A stretch of DNA of 64,000 bases, from NCBI RefSeq assembly GCF_041051975.1, contig NZ_CP163435.1, positions 6,799,001 to 6,863,000 on the forward strand. The letters are read 5' to 3'. The notes beneath the pieces were generated by a model that ran no database searches, was not told the origin of the DNA, and saw only the letters and a program-made list of their open reading frames with translations. The number at the start of each line of letters is the position of its first letter. Within the stretch, counting starts at the first letter, position 1. Shown in pieces: positions 15,200-24,173 of the stretch. This DNA is from Streptomyces sp. R21. GTDB taxonomy: Bacteria; Actinomycetota; Actinomycetes; Streptomycetales; Streptomycetaceae. The translations under genes were made by a program, and so were the position numbers.

Positions 15200-15967
15200 A
15201 TGAACACCCTCAAGGTCGAACGCCACGGCCCTGTCGTCACCGTACGACTCCACCGCCCGCACGTCCTCAACGCCCTCAGCGGCGAGCTTCTGGCCGAACT
15301 CCTGGACGTACTGCGCCCGTTGGACGGCGACCCCGAGGCCGGCTGCTTCGTGGTCACGGGCTCGGCGAAGGTCTTCGCGGCGGGCGCCGACATCAAGGAG
15401 ATGTCCGGGAGAACGGCCGCCGACATGGCCGCCGAGGACTACTTCTCCGGCTGGGAGGAGTTCGCCGGCCTCCGCACCCCGAAGATCGCCGCCGTCAACG
15501 GCTATGCCCTGGGCGGCGGTTGCGAACTGGCGATGATGTGCGACCTGATCGTCGCCGGCGAGTCCGCGGTCTTCGGCCAGCCGGAGATCAGGCTCGGCGT
15601 GATCCCCGGCATCGGCGGCACCCAGCGCCTCACCCGTCTCGTCGGCCGCGCCAAGGCGATGGACCTGGTCCTCACGGGCCGCACCATGGACGCACCGGAG
15701 GCGGAACGCGCGGGCCTGGTCTCCCGGGTCGTCCCCGACGACCAGGTCCTCCCCGAGGCCCTGGAGGCCGCCAGGGCGATCGCCTCGCATGGCCGCGCCT
15801 CCGTCGCCGCCGCCCGCGAGTGCGTCGACCGGGCCCTGGAGACGGGCCTGCGTGACGGCATCCTCTTCGAACGCCGGGTGTTCCACGGCCTGTTCGCGAC
15901 GGAGGACCAGAAGGAGGGAATGGCCGCGTTCCTGGAGAAACGCGTCCCCCGCTTCACCGGCCGCTAG
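15200..15967 (+). CDS. Enoyl-CoA hydratase/isomerase (crotonase)
   Basis: A 255-residue crotonase-fold enzyme. The oxyanion-hole motif FAAGADIKEM is near residue 58. NGYALGGGCELAMMCD near residue 100 and GQPEIRLGVIPGIGGTQRL near residue 130 carry the acid/base Glu positions of hydratases. It hydrates or isomerises enoyl-CoA thioesters. The ATG is preceded by GGAAAGGGGAG, 70 bp after the membrane flavoprotein, so it probably belongs to that operon. Its 3' end overlaps the convergent YdcF-like gene by 14 bp. Confidence 0.9.
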   Translation: MNTLKVERHGPVVTVRLHRPHVLNALSGELLAELLDVLRPLDGDPEAGCFVVTGSAKVFAAGADIKEMSGRTAADMAAEDYFSGWEEFAGLRTPKIAAVNGYALGGGCELAMMCDLIVAGESAVFGQPEIRLGVIPGIGGTQRLTRLVGRAKAMDLVLTGRTMDAPEAERAGLVSRVVPDDQVLPEALEAARAIASHGRASVAAARECVDRALETGLRDGILFERRVFHGLFATEDQKEGMAAFLEKRVPRFTGR

Positions 15968-16655
15968 CGAGTGCCTTCGTGACCCCCGGTTCCTTCGGCC
16001 CCAGGAACCGGGGATCGGGCTCGAACAGCGCGTCCAGCGCCGCCTTGCCGGCCGCGAACACCTCGCGGGCGCCGCCGTAGTACCAGGTCACGTCGTGCTT
16101 GGCGTCCACCCCGACGCCGTACGACTGCACACCCGCCGCCTGGCAGAGCGCGACCGCGCGCCGGATGTGGAAGCCCTGGCTGATCAGGACCGCCCGGTCG
16201 ACGCCGAAGATCTTCTTCGCGCGCACGCACGAGTCCCAGGTGTCGAACCCGGCGTAGTCGCTGACGATCCGGGCGTCGGGCACGCCGTGCTTCGTCAGAT
16301 AGGCGCGCATCGCGTCGGGCTCGTCGTACTCCTCGCGGCTGTTGTCGCCGGTGACGAGGACGACCTCGATGCGGCCCGCCCGGTACAGCTTCGCCGCCGC
16401 GTCCAGCCGGTGCGCGAGGTACGGCGACGGCTCCCCGTCCCACAGCCCGGCCCCGAAGACCACAGCGACCTCGGTGCGCGGCACGTCCGCCGTCGTACGG
16501 AGCCGGTCACCGGCCGCGGTGAACATCCAGGTCGCGGGCAGCAGCGCCAGCACGCACAGCAGCATCACCGCCTGCACGGCCCGCCGCTGCCCCTTGCGGG
16601 TGCGCGGCAGTATCGGTCGCCTCGGTCGGCGGATGCTCACGCGCGGCAGGCGCAT
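15954..16655 (-). CDS. YdcF/SanA-family (DUF218) membrane protein
   Basis: A 233-residue protein. A basic N-terminus and one membrane helix (about residues 28-45) precede a DUF218 domain. Key motifs are VVFGAGLWDGEPSPYLAHRLD, VLVTGDNSREEYDEPDAM and LISQGFHIRRAVALCQAAG. SanA and YdcF relatives are linked to envelope integrity and vancomycin tolerance in enterobacteria; the reaction is unknown. It is monocistronic on the minus strand and overlaps the tail of the crotonase gene. Length is normal. Confidence 0.85.
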   Translation of the reverse strand: MRLPRVSIRRPRRPILPRTRKGQRRAVQAVMLLCVLALLPATWMFTAAGDRLRTTADVPRTEVAVVFGAGLWDGEPSPYLAHRLDAAAKLYRAGRIEVVLVTGDNSREEYDEPDAMRAYLTKHGVPDARIVSDYAGFDTWDSCVRAKKIFGVDRAVLISQGFHIRRAVALCQAAGVQSYGVGVDAKHDVTWYYGGAREVFAAGKAALDALFEPDPRFLGPKEPGVTKALASGR

Positions 16656-16882
16656 CGACGGTGTCCCCCCAGGTCGTTCCCGGTCTGGCCGGATTTTGGC
16701 GTGGCCGGTCCTCGCCGGTCCTCGCCAGAGGGGACGCAGCGTACGGTGATCCGGTTCGCCGGGAGCGCGGGGCCGCTCGGGGCGGGCACCTCACACCGCC
16801 GGGCCCCGCACCGTGAAGCGCCGGAAAATACCCGTCACCCTCACGCAACGGCACGGCAACCTCGTACCGCCAGGATCGGTCC

Positions 16883-17818
16883 ATGACGGCGTCGAACCCT
16901 CCTCGCGACGAGTCCACGACCGCGTCCAAGAACCGGCCCGGCGGCGTGCCGCTCGGCGGCGCCCACCTCGACAGTACGGCGCAACTCATGAACCGGATCA
17001 CCAGCCAGCTCGGCAGCCAGCTCAGCCTCGTCTCCCTCAACGGCACCAGGCGCCCCTCGCCGCCCGCGCTCGTCCTCGTGGGCCACGGCAGCCGCGACCC
17101 GCGCGCGCTGGCCACCGTGAGCACCATCGTCGAGCGGATCCGCGAACTGCGCCCGCACCTGCCCGTGCACCTGGGCCACATCGAGCTGAACGAGCCCCTG
17201 CTGCCCGACACGCTCGCCTCCCTCGCCCGCGCCGACCAGGACGGCACCGGCAGTGCCGTGCTCGTCCCGCTGCTCCTCAGCCGCGGCTACCACGTCAAGC
17301 ACGACATCCCCGAGGCCGCGGCCGCCGCCGAGCGCCTGCGCACGCGGGTGGCCGCCCCGCTCGGCCCGCACCCGCTGCTCGTCGAGACGCTCTACGCACG
17401 GCTCGTCGAGGCGGGCTGGCGCACCAGGACGACCGAGGTCACCCGCCGCGCGAGCGCCGTGGTGCTCGCCGCCGCGGGCTCCCGCGACCCCGACGCGGCC
17501 GTCGACACCCGCCGCACCGCCCAGCAGCTGGCCGAGCGCCTCGGCGTCCCGGTCGTCCCCGCGTACGCCTCCGCCGCCACCCCCACCGTCTCCGCCGCCG
17601 TCCGCGCGCTCGCCGCCCGCGGCCGCCACCGGGTCGCCGTCGCCTCGTACTTCACCGCCCCCGGCCGCTTCGCCACCGAGTGCGCCGGGGCGGCCCCCTG
17701 GATCGCCGCCGCCCCGCTCGGCGCCCACCCGGCGATGGCCCGCCTCGTCCTGCACCGCTACGACCAGGCCGTCGCCAGGCCCGAGACCGCCTCGGACCGC
17801 GAACTGGCCACGGCCTGA
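16883..17818 (+). CDS. Sirohydrochlorin chelatase, CbiX type
   Basis: A 311-residue protein with two chelatase half-domains. The first begins LVLVGHGSRDPRALATV near residue 62, with the metal-binding His in VLVPLLLSRGYHVKHDI. The second repeats the pattern (LAAAGSRDPDAAVDTRRTAQ) without the active-site His of GHGSR. It inserts Fe2+ or Co2+ into sirohydrochlorin for siroheme or B12; siroheme is needed by nitrite and sulfite reductases. The first 60 residues are a loose Ser/Thr-rich extension. CAGGAT ends 6 bases before the ATG, so a leaderless mRNA is possible. Confidence 0.9.
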   Translation: MTASNPPRDESTTASKNRPGGVPLGGAHLDSTAQLMNRITSQLGSQLSLVSLNGTRRPSPPALVLVGHGSRDPRALATVSTIVERIRELRPHLPVHLGHIELNEPLLPDTLASLARADQDGTGSAVLVPLLLSRGYHVKHDIPEAAAAAERLRTRVAAPLGPHPLLVETLYARLVEAGWRTRTTEVTRRASAVVLAAAGSRDPDAAVDTRRTAQQLAERLGVPVVPAYASAATPTVSAAVRALAARGRHRVAVASYFTAPGRFATECAGAAPWIAAAPLGAHPAMARLVLHRYDQAVARPETASDRELATA

Positions 17819-17877
17819 AGCAGGGCTCCTCGGACAGCTGTGTCCCGTTTGTCAGTGCCTGCGTCTACTGTCGGTGC

Positions 17878-19251
17878 ATGGAAGGCACTGCACCGAAGGC
17901 ACACAAGGCATTCAAGGCACACGAAGAGCACGCCGAGCACGTCAGCCCGGACGGGTACGACGATTCCGCCATCGAGCGCTGGGTCGTCGAACCCGACAAG
18001 CGGCCGGGCCGCACCGCCTTCCAGCGCGATCGCGCGCGCGTCCTGCACTCGGCGGCCCTGCGCCGGCTGGCCGGCAAGACCCAGGTGGTCACGCCCGGCA
18101 CCCGCAGCCACGTCTGGGACGCCAGCCCCCGCACCCGGCTGACCCACTCCCTGGAGTGCGCCCAGGTCGGCCGTGAGCTGGGCGCCGCTCTCGGCTGCGA
18201 CCCCGACCTCGTCGAGGCGTCCTGCCTCTCGCACGACCTGGGCCACCCGCCCTTCGGGCACAACGGAGAGCAGGCGCTCAATGAATTCGCCGAGGACATC
18301 GGCGGCTTCGAGGGCAACGCCCAGTCGCTGCGCCTGCTGACGAGGATCGAGCCCAAGCGGTTCGTGCGCTCCCAGGCCCTGACATCAGATGCTGCCGCGG
18401 CGGGCGGCGAGCTCGTCAGCGTCGGCCTCAACCTCACCCGCGCCGCCCTCGACGCCGCCACCAAGTACCCCTGGCCGCGCGGCGCCCACCCCGCCGACCC
18501 CAAGTCCCCCAAATTCGGGGTCTACGACGACGACCGGCCCGTCTTCGACTGGGTCCGCAAGGACGCGCCCGGCACGCGCACGTGCTTCGAGGCCCAGGTC
18601 ATGGACTGGTCGGACGACGTGGCGTACTCGGTGCACGACTTCGAGGACGGCCTGCACGCGGGCCACATCGACCCCAACTGCCTGCACGCCGAGCCCGAGC
18701 GGCAGGAGATCTTCGCCGTCGCCATCGGACGGTACGTGCCGGCCGACACGGACCCCGCCGAGCTGTCCGAGGCCCTCGACCGCCTCCTCGACCAGAAGTG
18801 GTGGCCGCACGGATACGACGGGACGGCCGTCGCGCAGGCCCGGCTGAAGGACGCCACCAGCCAGCTCATCGGCCGCTTCTGCCTCGCGGCGGAGGGCGCG
18901 ACCCGGGCGGCGTACGGCACAGGGCGCCTCACCCGGTACGGGGCCGAGCTGGTCGTGCCGAGAAGCGCCCGGCACGAGTGCGCGGTCCTCAAGGCGGTCG
19001 CCGACCGGTACGTCATGCAGCGCGCCGAACAGGAAGTGCTCCGCGCCGACCAGCGGATCGTCGTCGCCGAACTCGCCGAGGCGCTCACCGCCCGCGCACC
19101 CGACGGCCTGGATCCGCAGTTCCGCGCGCTGTTCGACGAGGCTTCCGACGACCGGGCCCGGGGAAGGGTGATCGTCGACCAGATCGCATCCCTCACGGAC
19201 GCCTCCGCGCGCTCCCTGCACGCCCGGCTCACGGGCGCCCGTCCGCGCTGA
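17878..19251 (+). CDS. dgt: Deoxyguanosine triphosphate triphosphohydrolase
   Basis: A 457-residue HD-superfamily enzyme that converts dGTP to deoxyguanosine and triphosphate. DRARVLHSAALRRLAGKTQV near residue 45 and TRLTHSLECAQVGREL supply the first metal His. SCLSHDLGHPPFGHNGE near residue 120 is the HD motif, and DWSDDVAYSVHDFEDG holds the last Asp. Longer upstream frames run through the chelatase gene and are shadows. TACTGT ends 6 bases before the ATG, so the mRNA is probably leaderless. dgt lies upstream of dnaG in many actinobacteria, which fits here. Confidence 0.93.
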   Translation: MEGTAPKAHKAFKAHEEHAEHVSPDGYDDSAIERWVVEPDKRPGRTAFQRDRARVLHSAALRRLAGKTQVVTPGTRSHVWDASPRTRLTHSLECAQVGRELGAALGCDPDLVEASCLSHDLGHPPFGHNGEQALNEFAEDIGGFEGNAQSLRLLTRIEPKRFVRSQALTSDAAAAGGELVSVGLNLTRAALDAATKYPWPRGAHPADPKSPKFGVYDDDRPVFDWVRKDAPGTRTCFEAQVMDWSDDVAYSVHDFEDGLHAGHIDPNCLHAEPERQEIFAVAIGRYVPADTDPAELSEALDRLLDQKWWPHGYDGTAVAQARLKDATSQLIGRFCLAAEGATRAAYGTGRLTRYGAELVVPRSARHECAVLKAVADRYVMQRAEQEVLRADQRIVVAELAEALTARAPDGLDPQFRALFDEASDDRARGRVIVDQIASLTDASARSLHARLTGARPR

Positions 19252-19428
19252 CCGCCGCGCGGCCGCTCCCGGACTCCGGCGCGACACACCCTCGATGATT
19301 GGGGCGAATCACAGCAAACGGGTATACGAGTGTGACCCTGCGTGGCCTGATCGGGCCACTCCCTCTTCCCGCATCACCCTGCGTGCGGGACGCTCGCATG
19401 TGGCGACATCCTTACGAGGAGGCATCAA

Positions 19429-20694
19429 GTGGTCGACGCGGATCAGACATTCGTCATCGTCGGAGGAGGCCTGGCCGGCGCGAAGGCGGCCGAGACCCTT
19501 CGAACGGAGGGCTTCACCGGCCGCGTGATACTGATCTGCGACGAACGCGACCACCCCTATGAGCGCCCGCCGCTCTCCAAGGGGTACCTGCTCGGCAAGG
19601 AGGAGCGCGACAGCGTCTTCGTCCACGAACCGGCCTGGTACGCGCAGCACGACGTCGAGCTGCACCTCGGCCAGACCGTGGACGCGATCGACCGCGCGGC
19701 GAAGACGGTCCGCTTCGGCGACGACGGCACGCTGGTGCACTACGACAAGCTGCTCATCGCGACGGGCGCCGAACCCCGCCGCCTGGACATCCCGGGCACC
19801 GACCTCGCCGGTGTCCACCATCTGCGCCGTCTCGCCCATGCCGAGCGCCTCAAGGGCGTCCTCGCCAGCCTCGGCCGCGACAACGGCCACATCGTCATCG
19901 CGGGCGCCGGCTGGATCGGCCTGGAGGTCGCGGCGGCGGCCCGTGAGTACGGCGCGGAGGTCACCGTCGTCGAGCCCGAGGCGACCCCGCTGCACGCGGT
20001 GCTCGGCCCCGAGCTGGGCCAGGTCTTCGCCGAGCTGCACCGCGAGCACGGCGTCCGCTTCCACTTCGGCGCCCGGCTCACCGAGATCGTCGGCCAGGAC
20101 GGCATGGTGCTCGCCGCCCGCACCGACGACGGCGAGGAGCACCCCGCCCACGACGTGCTCGCCGCCATCGGCGCCGCCCCGCGCACCGCCCTCGCCGAGG
20201 CGGCCGGCCTGGAGATCGCCGACCGCGCGCACGGCGCGGGCATCGCCGTCGACGGCAACCTTCGCACCTCCGACCCGGACATCTACGCCGCCGGCGACGT
20301 GGCCGCCTTCCACCACACGCTCTTCGACACCCGGCTGCGCGTCGAGCACTGGGCCAACGCCCTCAACGGCGGCCCGGCGGCCGCCCGCTCGATGCTCGGC
20401 CGCGACATCGCCTACGACCGCGTGCCCTATTTCTTCTCCGACCAGTACGACATCGGGCTCGAGTACTCGGGCTGGGCGCCCCCCGGCTCGTACGACCAGG
20501 TGGTGATCCGCGGAGACGCGGGCAAGCGGCAGTTCATCGCCTTCTGGCTGGGCGACGGACGTGTGCTGGCCGGGATGAACGTGAATGTGTGGGACGTCAC
20601 GGAGCCGATTCAGTCATTGATCCGTTCCAGGGCCCAGGTGGACACCGAGGCGCTGGCGGACCCACACGTTCCGCTGGACAGCCTGGTCCCATGA
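19429..20694 (+). CDS. FAD-dependent ferredoxin reductase-like oxidoreductase
   Basis: A 421-residue pyridine nucleotide-disulfide oxidoreductase of the ferredoxin/rubredoxin reductase group. The FAD fold FVIVGGGLAGAKAAE is at the N-terminus. ERPPLSKGYL marks the family, and IVIAGAGWIGLEVAAAA near residue 160 binds NAD(P)H. DPDIYAAGDVAAF is the second FAD motif, and a reductase C-terminal domain starts near VEHWANALNGG. It passes electrons from NAD(P)H to a ferredoxin, for example for a P450. The GTG follows GAGGAGG. No ferredoxin gene is adjacent. Confidence 0.9.
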   Translation: MVDADQTFVIVGGGLAGAKAAETLRTEGFTGRVILICDERDHPYERPPLSKGYLLGKEERDSVFVHEPAWYAQHDVELHLGQTVDAIDRAAKTVRFGDDGTLVHYDKLLIATGAEPRRLDIPGTDLAGVHHLRRLAHAERLKGVLASLGRDNGHIVIAGAGWIGLEVAAAAREYGAEVTVVEPEATPLHAVLGPELGQVFAELHREHGVRFHFGARLTEIVGQDGMVLAARTDDGEEHPAHDVLAAIGAAPRTALAEAAGLEIADRAHGAGIAVDGNLRTSDPDIYAAGDVAAFHHTLFDTRLRVEHWANALNGGPAAARSMLGRDIAYDRVPYFFSDQYDIGLEYSGWAPPGSYDQVVIRGDAGKRQFIAFWLGDGRVLAGMNVNVWDVTEPIQSLIRSRAQVDTEALADPHVPLDSLVP

Positions 20695-20706
20695 CCGACA
20701 GCGGCG

Positions 20707-20740
20707 TTCGACTGTCACACCGTCCCCGTAGAATTCACGC
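20707..20740 (+). promoter_or_regulatory. Leaderless promoter of dnaG
   Basis: TTCGAC (20707-20712) and TAGAAT (20729-20734) are 16 bp apart. The -10 element is a perfect TAGRRT. The GTG start codon at 20741 follows after 6 bases, so transcription should begin at the start codon. There is no Shine-Dalgarno sequence. Confidence 0.55.
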
Positions 20741-22642
20741 GTGGCCGGAAGGATCAACGACGAGGACGTGAAGGCGGTTCGGGACGCGGTCCCGATCGAC
20801 GCCGTGGTGTCCGAGTACCTCCAGCTGCGCAACGCGGGCGGCGGCAACCTCAAGGGGCTGTGCCCGTTCCACGACGAGAAGTCACCGTCCTTCCAGGTCA
20901 GCCCGAGCAAGGGACTCTTCCACTGCTTCGGCTGCCAGGAAGGCGGCGACACCATCACGTTCGTGATGAAGGTCGACCACCTCACCTTCTCGGAGTCGGT
21001 CGAGCGCCTCGCCGCCCAGGCGGGCATCACGCTGCGGTACGAGGAGGGCGGGTACAACCCCGCCCACCAGCGCGGCGAACGCATCCGCCTGGTCGAGGCC
21101 CACAAGATCGCCGCCCAGTTCTACATCGAGCAGCTCGACACCAGCTCCGAAGCCGACACAGGGCGCAAGTTCCTCGCCGAGCGCGGCTTCGACCAGGCCG
21201 CCGCCGCCCACTTCGGCGTCGGCTACAGCCCCCAGGGCTGGGACCACCTGACCCGCTATCTGCGCGGCAAGGGCTTCACCGACAAGGAGCTGCTCCTCTC
21301 CGGCCTCTCCCAGGAGGGCCGCCGCGGCCCCATCGACCGCTTCCGCGGCCGGCTGATGTGGCCGATCCGCGACATCGGCGGCGAGGTCGTCGGCTTCGGC
21401 GCGCGGAAGCTGTACGAGTCGGACAACGGGCCCAAGTACCTCAACACGCCCGACACGGCGATCTACAAGAAGTCCCAGGTGCTGTACGGCATCGACCTCG
21501 CGAAGAAGGACATCGCCAAGGCCAGCCGCGCGGTCGTCGTCGAGGGCTACACGGACGTCATGGCCTGCCACCTCGCCGGCGTCACCACCGCGATCGCGAC
21601 CTGCGGCACGGCGTTCGGCACCGACCACATCAAGATCCTCCGCCGCCTGCTGATGGACAACGGCAGCGCGCGCGTGATCTTCACCTTCGACGGCGACGCG
21701 GCCGGCCAGAAGGCGGCCCTGCGCGCCTTCGAGGACGACCAGAAGTTCGCCGCCGAGACCTACATCGCGATCGCCCCGGACGGCATGGACCCCTGCGAGC
21801 TGCGGCTCGCCAAGGGCGACGAGGCGGTCGCCGACCTGGCCGAACCCCGCACCCCGCTCTTCGAGTTCGCGCTGCGCCAGATCGTCCTGCGCTACGACCT
21901 GGAGACCCCCGCGGGCCGCGCCGCCGCGCTCGACGAGGCGGCCCCGATCGTCGCCCGCATCAAGAACAGCGGCGCCCAGCACGAGGTCGCCGTGCAGCTC
22001 GCCGGCATGCTCGGCATCCTCGACACCCAGTTCGTGGTCAAGCGGGTGGGCCAGCTGGCCCGTTGGGCCCGCGACCGCGGCGGCAAGGGCCCCGCACCGG
22101 CCGGACAGCGCCCCCAGCAGGCGTACGAGGCCGCCAGGACGTCCACCGGCGGCCCGGCCCTCACCCTGCGCAACCCCGTCTTCGCCACCGAGCGCGAGCT
22201 GCTCAAGCTCGCCCTCCAGCGCCCCGAGCTGGTCTCCCCGGCCTTCGACGCGTACGGGGTGGACGAGTTCACCGCCCAGCCGTACGCGGCCGTACGCCAG
22301 GCGATCATGGACGCGGGCGGCGCCGAGTACGGCGTCGAGGACTCCCAGGAGTATCTGGTCCGCGTCCGCGAGGCCGCCCCCGACGACGCGGTCCGCGCCA
22401 TGGTCACCGAGCTGGCCGTCGAGGCGATCATGCGCAAGACCGTCGACGAGACGTACGCGGGCGTCCAGTTGGTCGCCGTGCGCCGCCGCGCCGTCGAGCG
22501 CCGCGTACGCGACGTCCAGGGCACCCTGGCCCGGGTGAGCGCGCAGGGCGACCCGGCCCAACTGGCCGCCGTGCAGAACGAGCTGTGGGTGCTCCAGCAG
22601 TACGACCAGGCTCTGCGGGAACAGGGCGCGACGGCGCTCTGA
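20741..22642 (+). CDS. dnaG: DNA primase
   Basis: A 633-residue primase that makes RNA primers for DNA replication. The CHC2 zinc finger is at residues 38-65 (LCPFHDEKSPSF, HCFGCQEGGD). The catalytic core has EGYTDVMAC (TOPRIM Glu) and TFDGDAAGQKAALRAF. The C-terminal third is the helicase-interaction domain, which starts after a Pro/Gln/Ala linker near residue 450. The GTG start is fixed by a leaderless promoter. hrdA lies downstream in the same direction. This mirrors the dnaG-sigma pairing of other bacteria, although the gap is about 330 bp. Confidence 0.97.
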   Translation: MAGRINDEDVKAVRDAVPIDAVVSEYLQLRNAGGGNLKGLCPFHDEKSPSFQVSPSKGLFHCFGCQEGGDTITFVMKVDHLTFSESVERLAAQAGITLRYEEGGYNPAHQRGERIRLVEAHKIAAQFYIEQLDTSSEADTGRKFLAERGFDQAAAAHFGVGYSPQGWDHLTRYLRGKGFTDKELLLSGLSQEGRRGPIDRFRGRLMWPIRDIGGEVVGFGARKLYESDNGPKYLNTPDTAIYKKSQVLYGIDLAKKDIAKASRAVVVEGYTDVMACHLAGVTTAIATCGTAFGTDHIKILRRLLMDNGSARVIFTFDGDAAGQKAALRAFEDDQKFAAETYIAIAPDGMDPCELRLAKGDEAVADLAEPRTPLFEFALRQIVLRYDLETPAGRAAALDEAAPIVARIKNSGAQHEVAVQLAGMLGILDTQFVVKRVGQLARWARDRGGKGPAPAGQRPQQAYEAARTSTGGPALTLRNPVFATERELLKLALQRPELVSPAFDAYGVDEFTAQPYAAVRQAIMDAGGAEYGVEDSQEYLVRVREAAPDDAVRAMVTELAVEAIMRKTVDETYAGVQLVAVRRRAVERRVRDVQGTLARVSAQGDPAQLAAVQNELWVLQQYDQALREQGATAL

Positions 22643-22974
22643 CGGGCTCCCGGCCGCTTTCCCCGCGCCGTTCTGCGCGCCATTCACACCGTTTCGCGCC
22701 CCCTCACCTGGGCACTCGTACGGCAGGGTAACCACGCGGTCACGGACCGGACTCAAAAAGTCGCCGCACGCCCCTCGTGGCGGCGATGTGTCGTACTCCA
22801 CACTGGGTTCCGGTGCCTGAGTCCTCGGAGCGCGGCCGACCCGTCCACAACGGGTCCCACACCCCCGCGATTCCGCTCAACGACTACGGGATGGACAGCG
22901 GCGAGGCCGTCGACCCCATCCCCGACGTACCGCTGCCGCACGCCCCAGCAGCGACATTCCTGGAGGTCGCCCCC
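22643..22974 (+). other. Leader region of hrdA
   Basis: The reading frame of hrdA stays open upstream of 22975, with possible starts at GTG 22777, ATG 22786 and GTG 22813. The part from 22813 could be a real N-terminal extension. I see no other gene here and no clear -10/-35 pair. Confidence 0.35.
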
Positions 22975-24123
<1,149 letters not shown>

Positions 24124-24127
24124 AGAA

Positions 24128-24156
24128 GGGGCCGCTCACGCGAGGTGAGCGGCCCC
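24128..24156. terminator. Bidirectional terminator between hrdA and ABC exporter
   Basis: A perfect 12-bp stem, GGGGCCGCTCAC and GTGAGCGGCCCC, closes a 5-base loop. It starts 4 bases after the hrdA stop and lies 17 bases before the convergent ABC gene stop. Confidence 0.85.
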
Positions 24157-24173
24157 CAGGGATCGACCGGAAG

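Noticed and set aside
16813..17877. Long N-terminal extension of dgt
   Set aside because: It runs out of frame through the chelatase gene; ATG 17878 with its -10 box gives the normal dGTPase N-terminus.
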